Shown: positions 43,315-58,300 of the stretch, piece by piece
Position numbering within the stretch: the stretch's first letter is position 1
Layout of the letters: each line of letters begins with the position of its first letter
NCBI RefSeq assembly: GCF_040954835.1
Contig: NC_090698.1
Coordinates: 42,151,501 to 42,215,500, forward strand
Reading direction: 5' to 3'
DNA length: 64,000 bases
From: Lepisosteus oculatus
Lineage: Eukaryota > Chordata > Actinopteri > Semionotiformes > Lepisosteidae
Position numbers and translations under genes: made by a program
The notes under the pieces: generated by a model
Database searches by the model: none
The model's input: only the letters and a program-made list of their open reading frames with translations
Told to the model about the DNA's origin: nothing

Positions 43315-46300
43315 GTGAGAGTCTTTAACTTAAAGTTTAAGAACGGACCGCTATTGTTGAGCCCCTTAATGCAGAATTCAAATTTGTTAAAGCGCAGTTC
43401 ACTACTGTGTTTGTTGCAACGAGTCATGTGACTGGTTGTCACATCCTTCTTTGCTTTGCGTTATATTATATATGCATTTTAACTACAATTACTTGCCCTG
43501 ACTGGACTGATTCGAATTTATTTAATTGAAAGAAAAATATAGAAGAAGTTTACCAGAACTAAAGTCTCTTGGTGCCTGGGTTTGATTGGGCATTACTTCT
43601 GTGAGGAGTCTGCATGTTCTTCCTCTGTTTGTGTGACTTGTGAAACTCCAGTTTCCTCCTGCTTTCCTAAGACATGTCAGCTAATTTAATTTTCTTCAGA
43701 TAGTGTGCCCTGAAATAGACTGGTGTCCCAGTTGTGACAGTCTTTGCCTGGAAGAGGGGACTTTAGGTTCATCTTTACACTTTTGAAATACACAGGACTG
43801 TGATGCAACACTCAATTTAAAGAAGTTATTTTTTTTTAAAGCAGCAGGCTATGAAATCACGAAAGAAAGCCTGATAAATATCTCATTTAGCCAGTTGCTG
43901 CTGCCATCTTGGAACATACTGTAAAAAAGCTTGAACTGGACCTTTTCTGTGAATTGTTGACCTTCAGGCCAAAAACAGGCATGTGTGGAGTTTGCATGTT
44001 CTCCCAGTGTTGACATGGGTTTCCTCCGGGTGCTCCAGTTTCCTTCCACAGTCCAGAGACATACAGTACTGGCAGGTTAATTAGCTTCTGGGAAATTTGT
44101 CTCTAAGTCTGAGTGTGTGCATGTTTGTGTGTCTGCCCTGCATTCGACTGGCGTCTTGTCCAGGGTGTATCCTGTCTTGTGAGTCTCCGGCTCCCCTGCG
44201 ACTGTGTATTGGATGAAGCAGTTGGAAAAGGGATGGATGTGGACCTGTGCTATGGAACTCTTTCCCGGACCTCACTTATGTGATGTTTGTGCCCTCATCT
44301 AATATTCCTCTGATTGTTTTGTAAAAGACTTTGAAGTAATGCACTTTGCTGTGAAAAGTAATAATAATAATAATTGCTTACACTTATATAGCGCTTTTCT
44401 GGACACTCCACTCAAAGCGCTTTACAGGTAATGGGGACTCCCCTCCACCACCACTAATGTGCAGCAACGGCAACGGCAGCCATAGTGCACCAGCACGCTC
44501 AGTAATGAGTAATGAAGCCATTCATAGGTGGGGATTATTAGGAGGCCATGATTGGTAAGGGCCAATGGGAAATTTGGCCAGGATGCCGGGGTTACACCCC
44601 TACTCTTTTCGAGAAACACCCTGGGATTGTTAATGACCATTGAGAGTCAGGACCTCGGTTTTACGTCTCATCCGAAGGACGGCGCCTGTTTACAGTACAG
44701 TGTCCCCATCACCATACTGGGTTATTAAGACCCACATGGACAGCAGTGTGAGCGCCCCATGCTGGCCCCACTAACACCTCTTCCAGCAGCAACCTTAGTT
44801 TTTCCTAGGAGGTCTCCCATCCAGGTACTGACCAGGCTCACACCTGCTTAGCTTCAGTGGGTTGCCAGTTGTGAGTTGCAGGGTGATATACCTTCTAAAG
44901 CTTCAGTAGTTTTTGTTCCTTTAGGTATATGTAGCTGAAATAACCATTTTTCCTGACAGATCCACACAGGAATGCAGCATGAGATAATCTGGCCTTGCCA
45001 GCCCTACTGTGTCCCGCTGGATGAGAAATTCCTTCCACAGCTGTTGAAGGAGGCAGGCTACTCCACACACATGGTCGGAAAGTGGCACCTGGGAATGTAC
45101 AAGAAAGACTGTTTACCGACGAGGAGAGGCTTCGACACCTACCTTGGTAAAGGAATAATTATTTTGTTCCTTTACTCCCAAGATATTTACTCTATCTGGT
45201 TAATACAAGTTAAACTGGTATGCTTTGAAATAGTTATGGTTAGATGGTTTTATCTGAGATACACTTTTGCTGCTTTTATTCAAAACATAAATACAGAGGC
45301 ACCTTGTCAACCACAAACTCAAAAAAATATTTCTGTAACAGCAAAAAATAAATGCTATGCTTTAGCCTGAACATGTATACTGTCAAAGAACTAGAAAATG
45401 CATAAGTTCTAAATTTTGACAAAGACCAACAAGTATTTTTTTCTGAGATGGCGTTGAATGTGCCTTGAATATGTTTCAGTTTGTGTACAATGCCAGCCTT
45501 CTGTGGTTTCTGGTGGCAGGCTACCTGACAGGAAGTGAAGATTACTTCAGTCACCATCGTTGTGCCTTCATCACACCTCTGAACTTAACTCGCTGTGCCC
45601 TGGACATGAGAGATGGGGAGGAAGTGGCAACAGGTTTTGCAGGCAGATATTCTGCTCATGTCTTTGTCGAGAGAGCCACTGACATTATCGCTAAGCACAA
45701 TCCACAAAAGGTAAAGTTGTCTGTCTTTAAAAAAAATACCTTGCCCTCTAAAAGTGTTGGCACAGAAAGGTCAAGACATTTATGTTTGTTTTACAGTCAA
45801 GCAATTTGTATTTGTGATCATGTAATCAACACGGTTGAAGGTAATTCTACTGTATGCATACATGTGATCACATTAGAACAAAAGCATGCTGTATAGTCAA
45901 CCTAGTGATTTAAAGTGGCCATAATTATTGGGACACATTCACTGAAAGTAAAGTGAATAAAGTAAGGGTTAAAGTCAGTTCTTAAGGCTGATGTATTTAG
46001 GCATATTTTTTTTGGTCATAGTTAAGATGAAGGGCCTTCCATAGTATACTGTATGGAAGCATTTTCTTTTATATAAGCAGTCAAACTGGTTCTGTACACT
46101 TCAGAATTAATTATATTGCTGCCATCATTAATCATACAGTATCAGTAAAGATGAGAGAGCCAGGTTTTTGACATTCCACTATTATTTCCAGGATTACATT
46201 TTCCTTTTGCCTGCCTTCAGACAATGAATTATTCTTTGTATTCCAGTGCACCGTTGGTACTATAGATCAATGACTGATCAGTCCACCATCAAGTTCAAAA

Positions 46301-49300
46301 TCAGATTTCAATTGTTTTCAGCCCTTCCAAAGGGAAAGTTAATCACTTAAGATTGGGTACTAGAATAAGCTGTATATCCTCCCCAACAATGATTAAGACA
46401 TACAGTAATACTGATGATTCCTGTGCATTCAGCTGAATTACCACTAGAATCACTCTTTTGAAGAAGTTCCTTTTTTGCTGCACTGATGCTATCAATTTAA
46501 TGTGTAAACTGTAGTGGTGCCTCCCTTTTGTACTCATTTTAGTAAGTAAATTTATGACACAAAATGCACAAATAGCAACCAAATTATAGCCAACACATTT
46601 CCAATTAATAGGTTTTCAGGCCTCTCTTCTTCATTATATCTGATTTCTAAACTATACAGATATTTAGGAGTTTAATCATGACCGATTAGGCTTGTACATT
46701 TTAGCCCTTAAAAGCATATATTTTGATAAACAAACAAGTGCTAACCTTGAGAGAGACCTTGTTGGATGAACAGCTAAACTCAAGGCCAGTCGAGGCCAGT
46801 TGCTGGATCATCATCATCTAGTCCCCAGGATTCAATTTCAGCCTGTTCTGTTGTGAAGTTTGATAATTGATACTAGGACAGTCAGTAAGGCAGTTTTGTT
46901 TTTACTGTATGTTCTTGTGAATATATTTCTAAAGCCTTCCTGCTCCCTTCCTTTTTTTCCATCTTTTATCGAAACCTTTCTTTTTTTTTGTTCTCTAGAT
47001 GTATTACCTCTGCGGATTGTGTACATTTTAGTTTTTGTTTCTTTATAGTTTTGCCCTGACTACTGAGCTGAATTTGAGGAGTTTAATGCTATATTTAAAT
47101 ATTGTCTTACAGTAGGTACAGAAAATGTCCTCAGGTGGTGATATTAAACATGATTACAAAACCACTTATGAATTAATGGAAGATGCTACAGTAATTAAAA
47201 CATAATGTTTAGAACAACACTTCTTTTTAACCAAAGCCATCGCAGAATCGTATTGCTTATTTATCACTTCTGATTATGGGGTTTCAATTGCATGTATTCC
47301 CATGGGACTTTGAACCCATTTTTTGTAGTGTTTCTTAAGATCTGTGTTTTCTCAAGGACAGTGTGTAATGCTATTGAAACAAATCAATTTCTTCACGTTC
47401 TTGAAGGAATGAAAAACAATTAATTGCTCCCTTGTCTGATAAGGTTTATACCTAATTTCTAACGTTATTCAATAGCCTCTGCCTTTGTTGTCTTGTTTGG
47501 CAGCCTCTCTTCCTGTATGTGGCCCTCCAGTCAGTCCATTGTCCCCTGCGGGTGCCAGAAAGCTACGAGAAGCCGTACAGCTTCATTCAGAACAAGGAGC
47601 GGAGAACCTATGCAGGCATGGTGTCTGCCATGGACGAGGCTGTGGGCAACATCACCAAGGCACTGCATGCCAGTGGGCTTTGGCAAAACACTGTGCTGGT
47701 CTTCTCTACAGGTATTCTGTACAAATGGGCACTTCTGCACACTGCCAACCAATGTGATATTGTCCTGTAGTGGGTATAAGATTACTCTTTGCAAAATTGA
47801 GTTGGGCAAGCTTTGGTACAGAATGCTGGACAGCGGGGCACTGTGCAGTGGCATTTTGTAATCGTAAGCACATTTCATTTTTCAGAGTGGCAACTTAATT
47901 AAAAACTTAAGCAAAAGTAAAAATATAGGCAAAAAAGAATCAAAGAGTCATTCAGAAGGTACAATAAGGTATGCAGCAAAAATACCAGGAACATACAGTA
48001 AATATAGAATACAGGGTGCATAAAGGGATGTTTATTTCCATTTCAAGGTTGAAAATGGAATAGCTGTTGGAGGGTTCCTTCAGTTACACAATTTGTTGTT
48101 AGATCTTGTTGATATCCAAAGTGTACAGGAAAACCTCTATCAAGTAGATCATTGTTGCATCAAGTTCAATATTTGGCAATAGTATTCCACTCTCATTGCT
48201 GGTTCCCGCCAGCATTTTCTTTTATGTTTAAACTTTTCGGCTATACAAGAATATATTTCGGGAGTTTGGAAAGACGTTTAATTATCTTAAATTCGTTGAA
48301 AGCATAAGAGATGCTGATAATTCCAAAGTTTTAAGAATGATATCAGAATTTTGGTATTGGATGGCAAAAAACAATCGCTCTTATTCCAAATTGATGATGC
48401 GTTCAACTGCAAACTAAGTAATAACCTTATTTTTTTAAAAAGTTGGTTACTTTATTGCAATGCCAAAACACTAACGATAATTTGAGTGTTTCTGCTTTCT
48501 GAAATGAGGCATTTAATGGGCTATAAGTACAGTCCTTCAGTGTACAGTTTATTGACAACATTTTAAGTTGAATTCTGCATTTTAACTGGAATCAGGAATT
48601 TCCTTAGAAGTTCTTTAAAAAATGAGAAGTGTTCTTTGAAACAGAATCATCACATATTAAAAGTTTAATTACATGATAAATAATTGAAGCTCTGCAAAAA
48701 CACTGTAGCCAGATACAAGATGGAAAACTGAATGAGAGAATACCTTATTAGATCCATTATAAAACTAAGTATGAGATACTGGGGGTTGCAGTTACATATC
48801 TGTTTGCAATTAATAAGACTTTTCGTTGCTGTTAGGAAAAAAAAACCCAGCAGAAAGTTAACACTCAACCACAAACAGCAAGAATGTGTGACAAAGACTT
48901 CAACAGAGCAACTGATATTTTAGGCTGCTAAAGCAACAGTGGTGTATACTTGTGACTAAGTTATAGACTCAACCTTTACCCATATTCATTTAGTTTAGCA
49001 CTGCTGTGTGGTTATGGAACAAACTTGTATTTGGAATGTTGCAGCAGAACAACTTGACAACATTTTGTCGGCTTCTCTAGTGATTCATCAGTGCTGCCTT
49101 TTATACCTCTGAAACAGTGAAATATGTAACAAAATACTAGCCAGGAGATAAACTTTGCTGTCCTTTTTGACTTCTTCTCATTTGGTAGACTGCAAGAGAC
49201 ATTCTATCTGTGTGAAGGAAGTATTGGTTTGATGTGGTGCCTGATGTGTACAATAACTCAGCCAAAAAGGATATTGACTACGGGAACTAGTTTCTCACCT

Positions 49301-52300
49301 ATTAAAGGTACTTGCAAGCATTTGGCGTGAACTTGATAGTAGAGATATTGCTGTTTTGAGTCTGAGCAGTGAATTTTTTTTTCTGAACTAGCCTTGAGCT
49401 AATTAGGATTTACCCCTCTGATTTCCTAGGCATCAGCAAGGTTGCACATATCATTAACCACACAACCTGTGTTTAGTGTTAACTCATGGCTGTACAAGCC
49501 ACAGGGCTTATAGTGTGAAAAAGTGTGACTGGTCTTCATCCCTCCAGTGCAATTAGATTCATAGGGGGTTAATAACTAAAAAATTTCAGAGATTTGTTTT
49601 TGTTTTTATTTTACTGATTAAATAATGTCAAAAATAATCTGATGGTGCAACCAAATGTCTTCCACCTCTGAAGGACTACTGTCTCTTCTGGTTTTCACTT
49701 CAGCCTAGTCCAAACGTTTTTTTATTTTTAAGTTTTCTTCTACTAATTTCGAAGTAATTATTTTTGTGTTTCAGAACTGCTTTCATTCAGTTGTTAGCTG
49801 AAATGAAACCATTGCAAAAATTGACTATTGCAGAAGGGTGGAAAGGGAAAGGCTTATTGTGGAAACCATCTCGACCTGCTTCTTCGTCATTAATTGGAGA
49901 TAACTTTTAGAGCTGTTGTCTCAAGTGGAATAGGCACCAATGAATTGATGAGAGACAACTTAAAGTTGAGGTTTTTGAAAAAAGAACTCTTGGAGAGTAT
50001 TTATGAAACTCTGGACTGAGTGCAGAAACAAGTTAAAGGGGAACTGTAGTATTTGTTTCTCAGACTGATTATTATATCTCAAACACAAAATAAATTCATT
50101 GAAGGTATAGAAAAATGTTACCAATTTAGAATTAAGCACAAAATCATGAACTTTTAGAAAGTACTGTAAATCGTCATGTTGCAAACCCCTGGTCGCACCA
50201 TGGGCGAGAGTGAGAGTTCCCAATAAATTGTGACATGAAGTAGCCCTTCCTGCTCACTAGTCACTGTAATGACTAATGTAATGTGATGTACGAGCGAATA
50301 AGTACAGGTTGTGCAACAGACATTTCACCGAATAAATGTTCCAAAGTGATCTGCATGCAGAGTTAACAAGTTTTATTTGTTGGCAAAGCCATCTCAAAGT
50401 CAAGAGCAATATTTCTATTGGACTGAAAGAGATGTATTCGTAAGCCTAATTGTTTACAATGTAATAAGACAGCTTCACATTGCCAGAAGTTCTGTTGCCT
50501 CACTCTGAATCACAGAATAAAGTGGTGCACATACCTGGAAATTTAGTCCATTTTGTAATATAAATCGGAGGTTTTATAAGTTATTGTGTACATTTTACTT
50601 TTATTGTGGTTTGAAAAGCATTCATCAAGCTGATTATTTCTAACCCTGAAATATTAAAATCGCATTGCAGTTCCCCTTTAAAATTGAAACCAGCAAGCAT
50701 ATCAAAACCACCCATAATCATTGGAGATTAGGTTTTGGGAATGAGCACCATAAGAAGATATTTGTCTTACTAGTTTGGACTATTAAAAAGGTGAGCAGGT
50801 CAGAAATTTATAGAATGAGTATTCTAGAAAACTGATGATAAACAAGCAATGAACATTAGTGTTTTGAATTCCAGGACCCCAGCTGAATTTGTTCATTGTG
50901 TGAGGAAGAATATTGCAGAATTCACAGGCCCTTTGAATGATACAGTTCTTGAACCTTAATTATTTAAAAAAATAAGTATCCTTCAAAATCTTTTGCCCAG
51001 TTAAATATGTAGCCTCAGTTTGCTCTACACAAAACACCAGACCACATAATGTGTACTCACACCAGCAGGATAGCTCCATTTTCTCATGAACTGGCAAATG
51101 TAATCTTCTCCACATGCAGGCTTTGTTCAGTAACAATAGGCCCTAGTGTGATGTCCCATAATAAAAGAAACACATAAATAATCACTGCCGTTAGGTTCTC
51201 CATACAGTATTAGCTGATATCTTTACAACATACATTCCATACAAAAGGAAACTGCCTTAAATTTATAATAAATATAACATGTATTTGTGGTTTTGGTTTT
51301 ACTCTGGTATCCTAAGTGTACAATTCCAGAAATACAGTGTTTGTAAGCACAGCATTTGAGTGTTGTGCATATTGTTCAACTTCCAAAAATAACACATTTG
51401 ATTTTATACAGTCGTTACATTGCATTTGTGATTATTAGTCAGTGGTTCCTCTTTTATCAAAACAAGACAATAGCATTTGGTATTTTGTTCCTTTAATTTT
51501 TTATGTCTGGTAATGAAGTCAAGAGTCTTGTCATTTCAAATGATTTCCAAATGTTTCTATATAATTACCGGGTTCATGTGAGTATTATTCAGCTGTTACC
51601 TCATTTTCTGAAAACACTACTGCAATTGTAAGAGAAGCCTTTCTTTTAGCTGTTATTTTCATCTCCCAGGCTTCTTTGCCAAGAACTGAACAATAACCCG
51701 GCTTTACTGCTTAGATGAAACTATGCATTGTTGTCCAAAGAATACAAACATTAAAAATAGTTAATTTAATATTTTTATGATTACATTATCGTAACAATGT
51801 ATTGATACAGATTGTATTCAAGTCAGTAAAAAAGGTTCTGGAATGCATATTTTAGTCAGACATCACTTGCATCAGATTTAAGTTGATTTGTTATAATCCA
51901 TGTGATAAAGGAATAGTTTTTTTTTACAATGTGTTTTCACTGAACCCAGAAAGGTGCGCAAGGGCATGAACTCACAGTATTGACCAAGACCACCGTGTCC
52001 GTTTCATTAGATCAAACCACTGAGCAGTTGAAGCAACATTGTGGTGAGGGGATTGTCGCCAGTCACTCTTGCAATATTGCATTTTTTTTCCAGTCCTCTC
52101 TCTGTTAATGACGTGTAAAACCCATCAAGTCTGCAGTTAACCCCAGAGATCTTCAGCACCTTACCTCTAATGGAGCTAATTTTCTTCATGCTTTAATTGT
52201 GCCTCTATCAATTACAGTATTTCTTACATCAACCGTTTATTATTATTTTCTGCAATCTGAATTCTGGTGAGGGTTCCCAGCAACAGTCTCCAGCTCCTCT

Positions 52301-55300
52301 TGAGAGACTCCCAGGTGCTGCAGGGCCAGATTAGAGACATATCCCTCCAGTATGTCCGGGGTCTGCCCCAGGGTCTCTTCCCAGTGGCTGTGCCCGAGGC
52401 GCATCCTCCCCAGATGCCAGAGCCACCTCAGCTGGCTCCTCTCCACTTGGAGGAAAATCCAAAAACCTTCTGTCCTGTCAGTAGTTTAGAGTAATCCTAC
52501 GGAGAATCCACATTTCCACCACATGTACTGTAGGTTAGGCATGAATTAAGTAAAACCTTGTTGAGCCAATTTATGGCACATGTTCTTAAGCTTTATTAAA
52601 TGACTCCCATCTTCCATCTTATTGATATCATTTTTTATAACTCTAGACCTATTTCTATATGAATCTGGACTGGCTGGTTCAGGTCAGGCTTATTTTAGTT
52701 GTGGTGGTGCTGTCATACTTCTCCTTGCCAGAGAAGCAGAGAGCTGTGGATTTCCTAGTGGGACAGCTGTCTGGGCCATTTTATTTAGAAAAAACGTTTG
52801 AAACAACTCTTCTTTGCACTGTTTTGTAGTTTGTTTTCATTTTGTTTCATTTTATCTGCCCACAATGGCATTTTTTCTACTCGCATTTCTGTATCCGGTT
52901 TCATTCCTATTGTAGGAAGTGACCTTTAACTTTTGCCACTTCATACTTCAACACAGATAGTTGAATAGAGCAAAATTAATGTAATTCTCTTACAGTGGTT
53001 TGCAGATTATTAGGGTTCATCTCAGACATACTTTAGTAATCTCTCTTAGTAATTACGTTCCCCTTGTCTCTTCTGTTTAAATTTAATTTAAAGGCCCCCA
53101 CTGCTCAGGAGATGTTTAAAAATGTATTTGATCACTTGTATTTACCCATTATTCTGACCAGTAATAACAGAAAAATCCCCATCACATATGCAGCTACAGT
53201 ATTAGTCTGGTGTTTAGTCCTCTACACTTCTAAGAGTTTACATCAGAATTGAGAAACGATGGAAATGAATTTACTTCACTCTATACAACTCTGTGCATTT
53301 GTGTATATTATTAATGGATCTAAAATGAAAACAGTATTTTTTAAATAAATCAACTAATGTTAATGCTGTTGGCATACTGTAGTATAATCAAAATTATGTC
53401 TTGGGCATTCAGAAAGTTTCCAGCAGGAAAGCCAGTTCTTTCTGTCAGGCTGTGTAAACTAGCTCCAAATGTCGTGGCACGATGTCATGTTTTTCTGGAA
53501 TAAACTCTGAAGTTGTTTTTGATGGTATATCCAAAATGCATTAGCCTATCTTTAATGTAGAGTGAGTTGAATCATAGAAGAAAAAAAACCCATTAATAAC
53601 AGCAAAATAATCACGCTGTAAAATATTAAACATACTGAAGTAATTTTTACCATATACTCAAATGAAGCATGAAGCTTGGTGCAGATTTCAGCATTACTAT
53701 AATTAATTCCATGAAATTTTGTTTAAATTAAACGTGCCAGCTACAGTTGACCAACTCCTCCCTGTGGAACTAAATGTAATGATAAAGTTGAAACTGACAT
53801 GGTTCACTAACTCTAGTGTATGGAGGGGAGGTGCTGTTTAAAAATACTTAGTTACACTTTTCCTGTTTCTTTATTCCAGTTGTGGTCTGTTTCGTAGCTT
53901 TAAGTACGGTTTTGAATGTGTGGAATTTATTCTGCGTAATTTGACATTGAGACTGGCATTGGTTGTCAGGGTTTCCAAGTTGGATGAGTGTTAAATTAAA
54001 AGGAGAAAGAAATCTCTGCTCAAAGCAAAAATGTTATTTCTTGATGAGATGAAACAGTGATCAAACCTCATCTTTTGTTCAAACAAAATCAATATGGTAA
54101 CTTAATCAGTAAAATAACTAAAGGGTTTTTGGAATTACCACCATGAGCCAGTCTTTTGATTTTTCTTCTTAGGTTATGCTTCTTTGATTTTTTTCATTTA
54201 TTAATGTAGGAAAAAGTAAAAGTTCTCCGAATGAACATCTCAAATCTCAATTTTCCAGTAGAGGGCACTGCTTCACTGTAGCTGAATTTATATGTTATGC
54301 TGGATTTAGTCTTATTTGTTCCCTGTAGATCCAAGCAGGTTCAGAGCTACATTCTCATTAACAAAGTGAAATCCATTTCTGACTTGATGTTATAATAATC
54401 TTTTTTGTTAGAATGACAGTTTTTTTAAAAAAACATCTTGGTATTATTCTTGTCTCAGTAGTGCACTGGAGAAATCAGTATACTTTCTTTTAAAACTGGT
54501 GTTTTATCTGTAAAACTATATGTACTTTACTCCTTAGTAACACAGTCGAGCCTCTGTATAAAAGCAATAAGGCAGACCTCTCAGTAAATGTATTTATTAT
54601 TTTAAACAAGATTTTTATCAGAACTTAAATAACTATTCCATCCACTGCAGACCTGGAACTTTATGGAACAACCTTTATGTCCAATATTGTGTTTTATGTG
54701 ACTATCTTGTTACAGCATTTCAAACAAATTACAAGGAATGGCAGTAACAAAGAATACAGAGGAAGCTGATATACAGTATGAACTACAAGTGTGGTCCTGA
54801 TAAACAAAATCTTTAAACTGCCATGGTATTCTGTAGTCTGTTTGTTTATTTGTTTATTTTTAGCAGTAGGTGTTTCTTGGAGGAACAGTATGTAATTTCA
54901 CAAAGGTGATTTTCTCATGAGTAAGTAAAAGTTAGAATATATTTGTTCCTTTTCACTGCTGTATCTCTGGAAAAACGTTAAACGGATGGTAAAAATTTGC
55001 ATTTTTATGTTTTCACCACAAGGCCTGATGTAGCCATAGGTTCACTTACCCAGGTTATACAGGTATGTCCTTCATCATGGTGCCCTTTAATGATACACCA
55101 GACTTTGACAGAAAATATTATAGATAGTACTTTTTATTTTTTTGTTTAAATTATGTCCATTACTGTCAAGTTTTCAGTTTTGTTCAGGTTTGTTTGTATC
55201 TGAGGGCCTGTAAGGTCTTATGATTGTGACTCACTGGGCCTGCACAAGGGCATGTGAACATGGTTTTATAATTAAAAAACCTTGTATTATTGCTTTTTTG

Positions 55301-58300
55301 TTCCTGTTGTTCTAACACATAGTGCAAGTTATTGCTTTGGTAAAATTTCATTTACTCAGTGTCAGCCTGCCAAAATATAAGAAAGCACTTAATGGACAAC
55401 ATAAAGGAAAACAAGTTGTTTTGTTATTATTTTTTGATGTCCTTAAATATAGCACAAGTCTTAGAAAATGATACCATTTCCATTGGACATAATGATCATA
55501 ATGTTTTTTAACGCTGACCTTAGCCCACATTGGCAGCTTTTGTTATGTGAGTTGCCACAGCTGATTGGAATGTGATTCTGTCCTTCCTGATCACAGCAAT
55601 TAGCGTCCAGGAACAAAAGAACTATAAAAGGAACGCAGTTTTTAAATCAATTTCCAGGAGCTTATGTTTGCAGTCGGAAACAGCAGGAGACCTACAGTAT
55701 AGGAAGTGCACTGTTACAATCATGGGTGTGCAAGACCAATACTCAATTTAACAAGGCCAGAGCTGGCTTTAAAGGAGAGGATTATCTTCAGGGCATCAAA
55801 GACTTTCGAACTGGCAACATAATCCGATTCACCTAAATCTTTATGTAAAACATGGTCTCCAGTATCATTTTTTTCAATTAAAGTTTAAGAAACTGTGGCA
55901 ATACAAGAAAAGACACACTAAGAAAGGATCTTACCATTCAGTTTTTCAGTTGTTGAATAGTGGTAGGATTCTCTTTGATTCTAAGAACAGTAGAACAGTT
56001 ACAAATGAGACAAATCCATTTGGCACATCGAGCCCGTTAGGCAGTAAGTAGCTAATTGATCAATGGATTTCATCCAGCTGTTCTTTAAAAGAAGCTAGGG
56101 AATGGGCTTCAATTACATGACAGGGTAGCTTTTTCCACACTCCCACTACCTTTTGTGTAAAGTGTCTTCTGTTCTCAGTTTTAAATCCACTTCCATGGGG
56201 TTTTCTGCTTGTGTTTTTTTATTTGTGTTTCAGTGTTGATTTTGAGGCAGTCCACAAGGTTGAGTTTAACAATGACAATGAGGATTTTAAATACTGGAAC
56301 CAGGTCCCCTTGTACTTTTCTCTGTTGAAGAATAAAAAGGTTCAGGACTTCTAGCCTGCTTTCAGTGCAGAAATTTATTTCGGTAACATGGCAACCAACA
56401 TTTTTCACAGTTTTCTAATTAAGTTCATATACTATAGGTGCATTTTTGCAATTTTCATAGCACTATGTACTGTATCATTCTGTTTGCCTTTTTATATCTT
56501 CTCCACATTGTCTAGAACAGTGGTTCTCAGTCCTGGTGCTAAAGAACCTCTGTCTCTGCTATACATTGCTTTATGGTGGCATGTCACAAATAACAAAGGG
56601 GTTATGTACTGAATCGAAGGAGGTGTCGCAATGCAATTTGATATTTACCAGACTCCTGGCTTTTCTAATGAATCTATTCAAAATCTCTCCAGCCTGTTCT
56701 AGTGATGGGCATCCCTGCCTTTTCAGATAAACTTTCATTAATTCCTCCCACTCATGTGTTGAACACTTGTCACTCCCATCTACTCTATACATGGGTGGCT
56801 TTGTAGTGTCTGACTGCATCACTGTCATAAACCCAGATAACTCAACACAGCTAGCGTGAGAATCATCAGTATGATCAGTATGATTGGTATGATGAGTCCC
56901 AGGGTTAGTTAGTGTACTAATTCTTCTGTTTTCTTGCATTGCTAATAATAATTATATAATAATTGCTTACACTTTTATAGCATTTTTCTGAACACTCCAC
57001 TCAAAGCGGTTTACAGGTAATGGGGACTTCCCTCCACCACCACCAATGTGCAGCATCCACCTGGATGATGCGACGGCAGCCATAGTGCGCCAGAACGCTC
57101 ACCACATATCAGCGATCAGTGGGGAGGAGAGAAGAGCAATGAAGCCAGTTCATAGATAGATACTTCATTGATCCCGTGAGTGAAATTGCAGTGCAACAGC
57201 AGCTTAACACAGACAACACAGCCACAGTGTAACGAATTATATAATAATAGTACAATACATACAATGCAATACAAGTGTTACTCACAGTCCGGACACACAA
57301 AGAACAAACTAGAACAGAACAGTACACAGAAAAATCGTATCGCACATATGAATATAAATATAGATGTAAATATAGATATAGATATAAATGTATTGCACAG
57401 GTCCCTGGCATATATTGCACAAAAAACAGTTGTAAACGGGAAAAAGAAAAAGAAAAAGAAAGAGAACAGATGTAACAGTAGATGTGTAGATGCGTTCAGT
57501 CCAGAAACTGGTCACTGTTGATGTTGCCTCTGCCCAGACACAAGGTGGATGTGTTGTACAGTCTTATGGCAGAAGGCAAGAATGACCTCCTGTAGCGCTC
57601 CCTGTCGCACCGTGGATGAATTATGGGGATTATTAGGAGGCCATGATTGGTAAGGGCCAAGGGGAAATTTGGCCAGGATGCCGGGGTTACACCCTTACTC
57701 TTTTCGAGAAACGCGCTGGGATTTTTAATAACCACAGAGTCAGGACCTCGGTTTTACGTCTCATCCGAAGGACGATGCCTGTTTACAGTATAGTGTCCCC
57801 ATCCTAATGCCATGTGGGGCATTAGGACCCACATGGACCACAGGGTGAGCACCCCTTGCTGGCCCCACTAACACCTCTTCCAGCAGCAACCTTAGTTTTT
57901 CCCAGGAGGTCCCAGGTACAGGCCAGGCTCACACCTGCTTAGCTTCAGTGGGTTGTCAGTTGTGAGTTGCAGAGTGATATGGCTGCTGGCTGAACTAACT
58001 ACTGGAGCTGTCAATTGCCTGAGCTCATTCAGTTGCAAGGGCTGTTAAATGAGGCTGAGGTTGTTTAACTCCCTGTTCAGGCAATGTTTCTCTCCTCAGT
58101 CCTCTCCCCCACTTACGAGTGAATTCAGTATTGACGATATGGTTCCTTGTGAAAGGAAAACTCTTCCCCTTCCCAAACTGTTAAGTGGACCATGAGTCAC
58201 TGACAATTCATTAGGGGTTTGGTTTTGCCCACTTTACCATTGCCATTGCATCACTAAGATACCGACAGCAAACAAAAATGAGTAAAGCACTGCTGCTGGA

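Noticed and set aside
57340..57395. An independent microsatellite locus
   Set aside because: The ATATAGATATA-like run lies inside the 3' UTR of the inserted LINE and is best treated as part of it.
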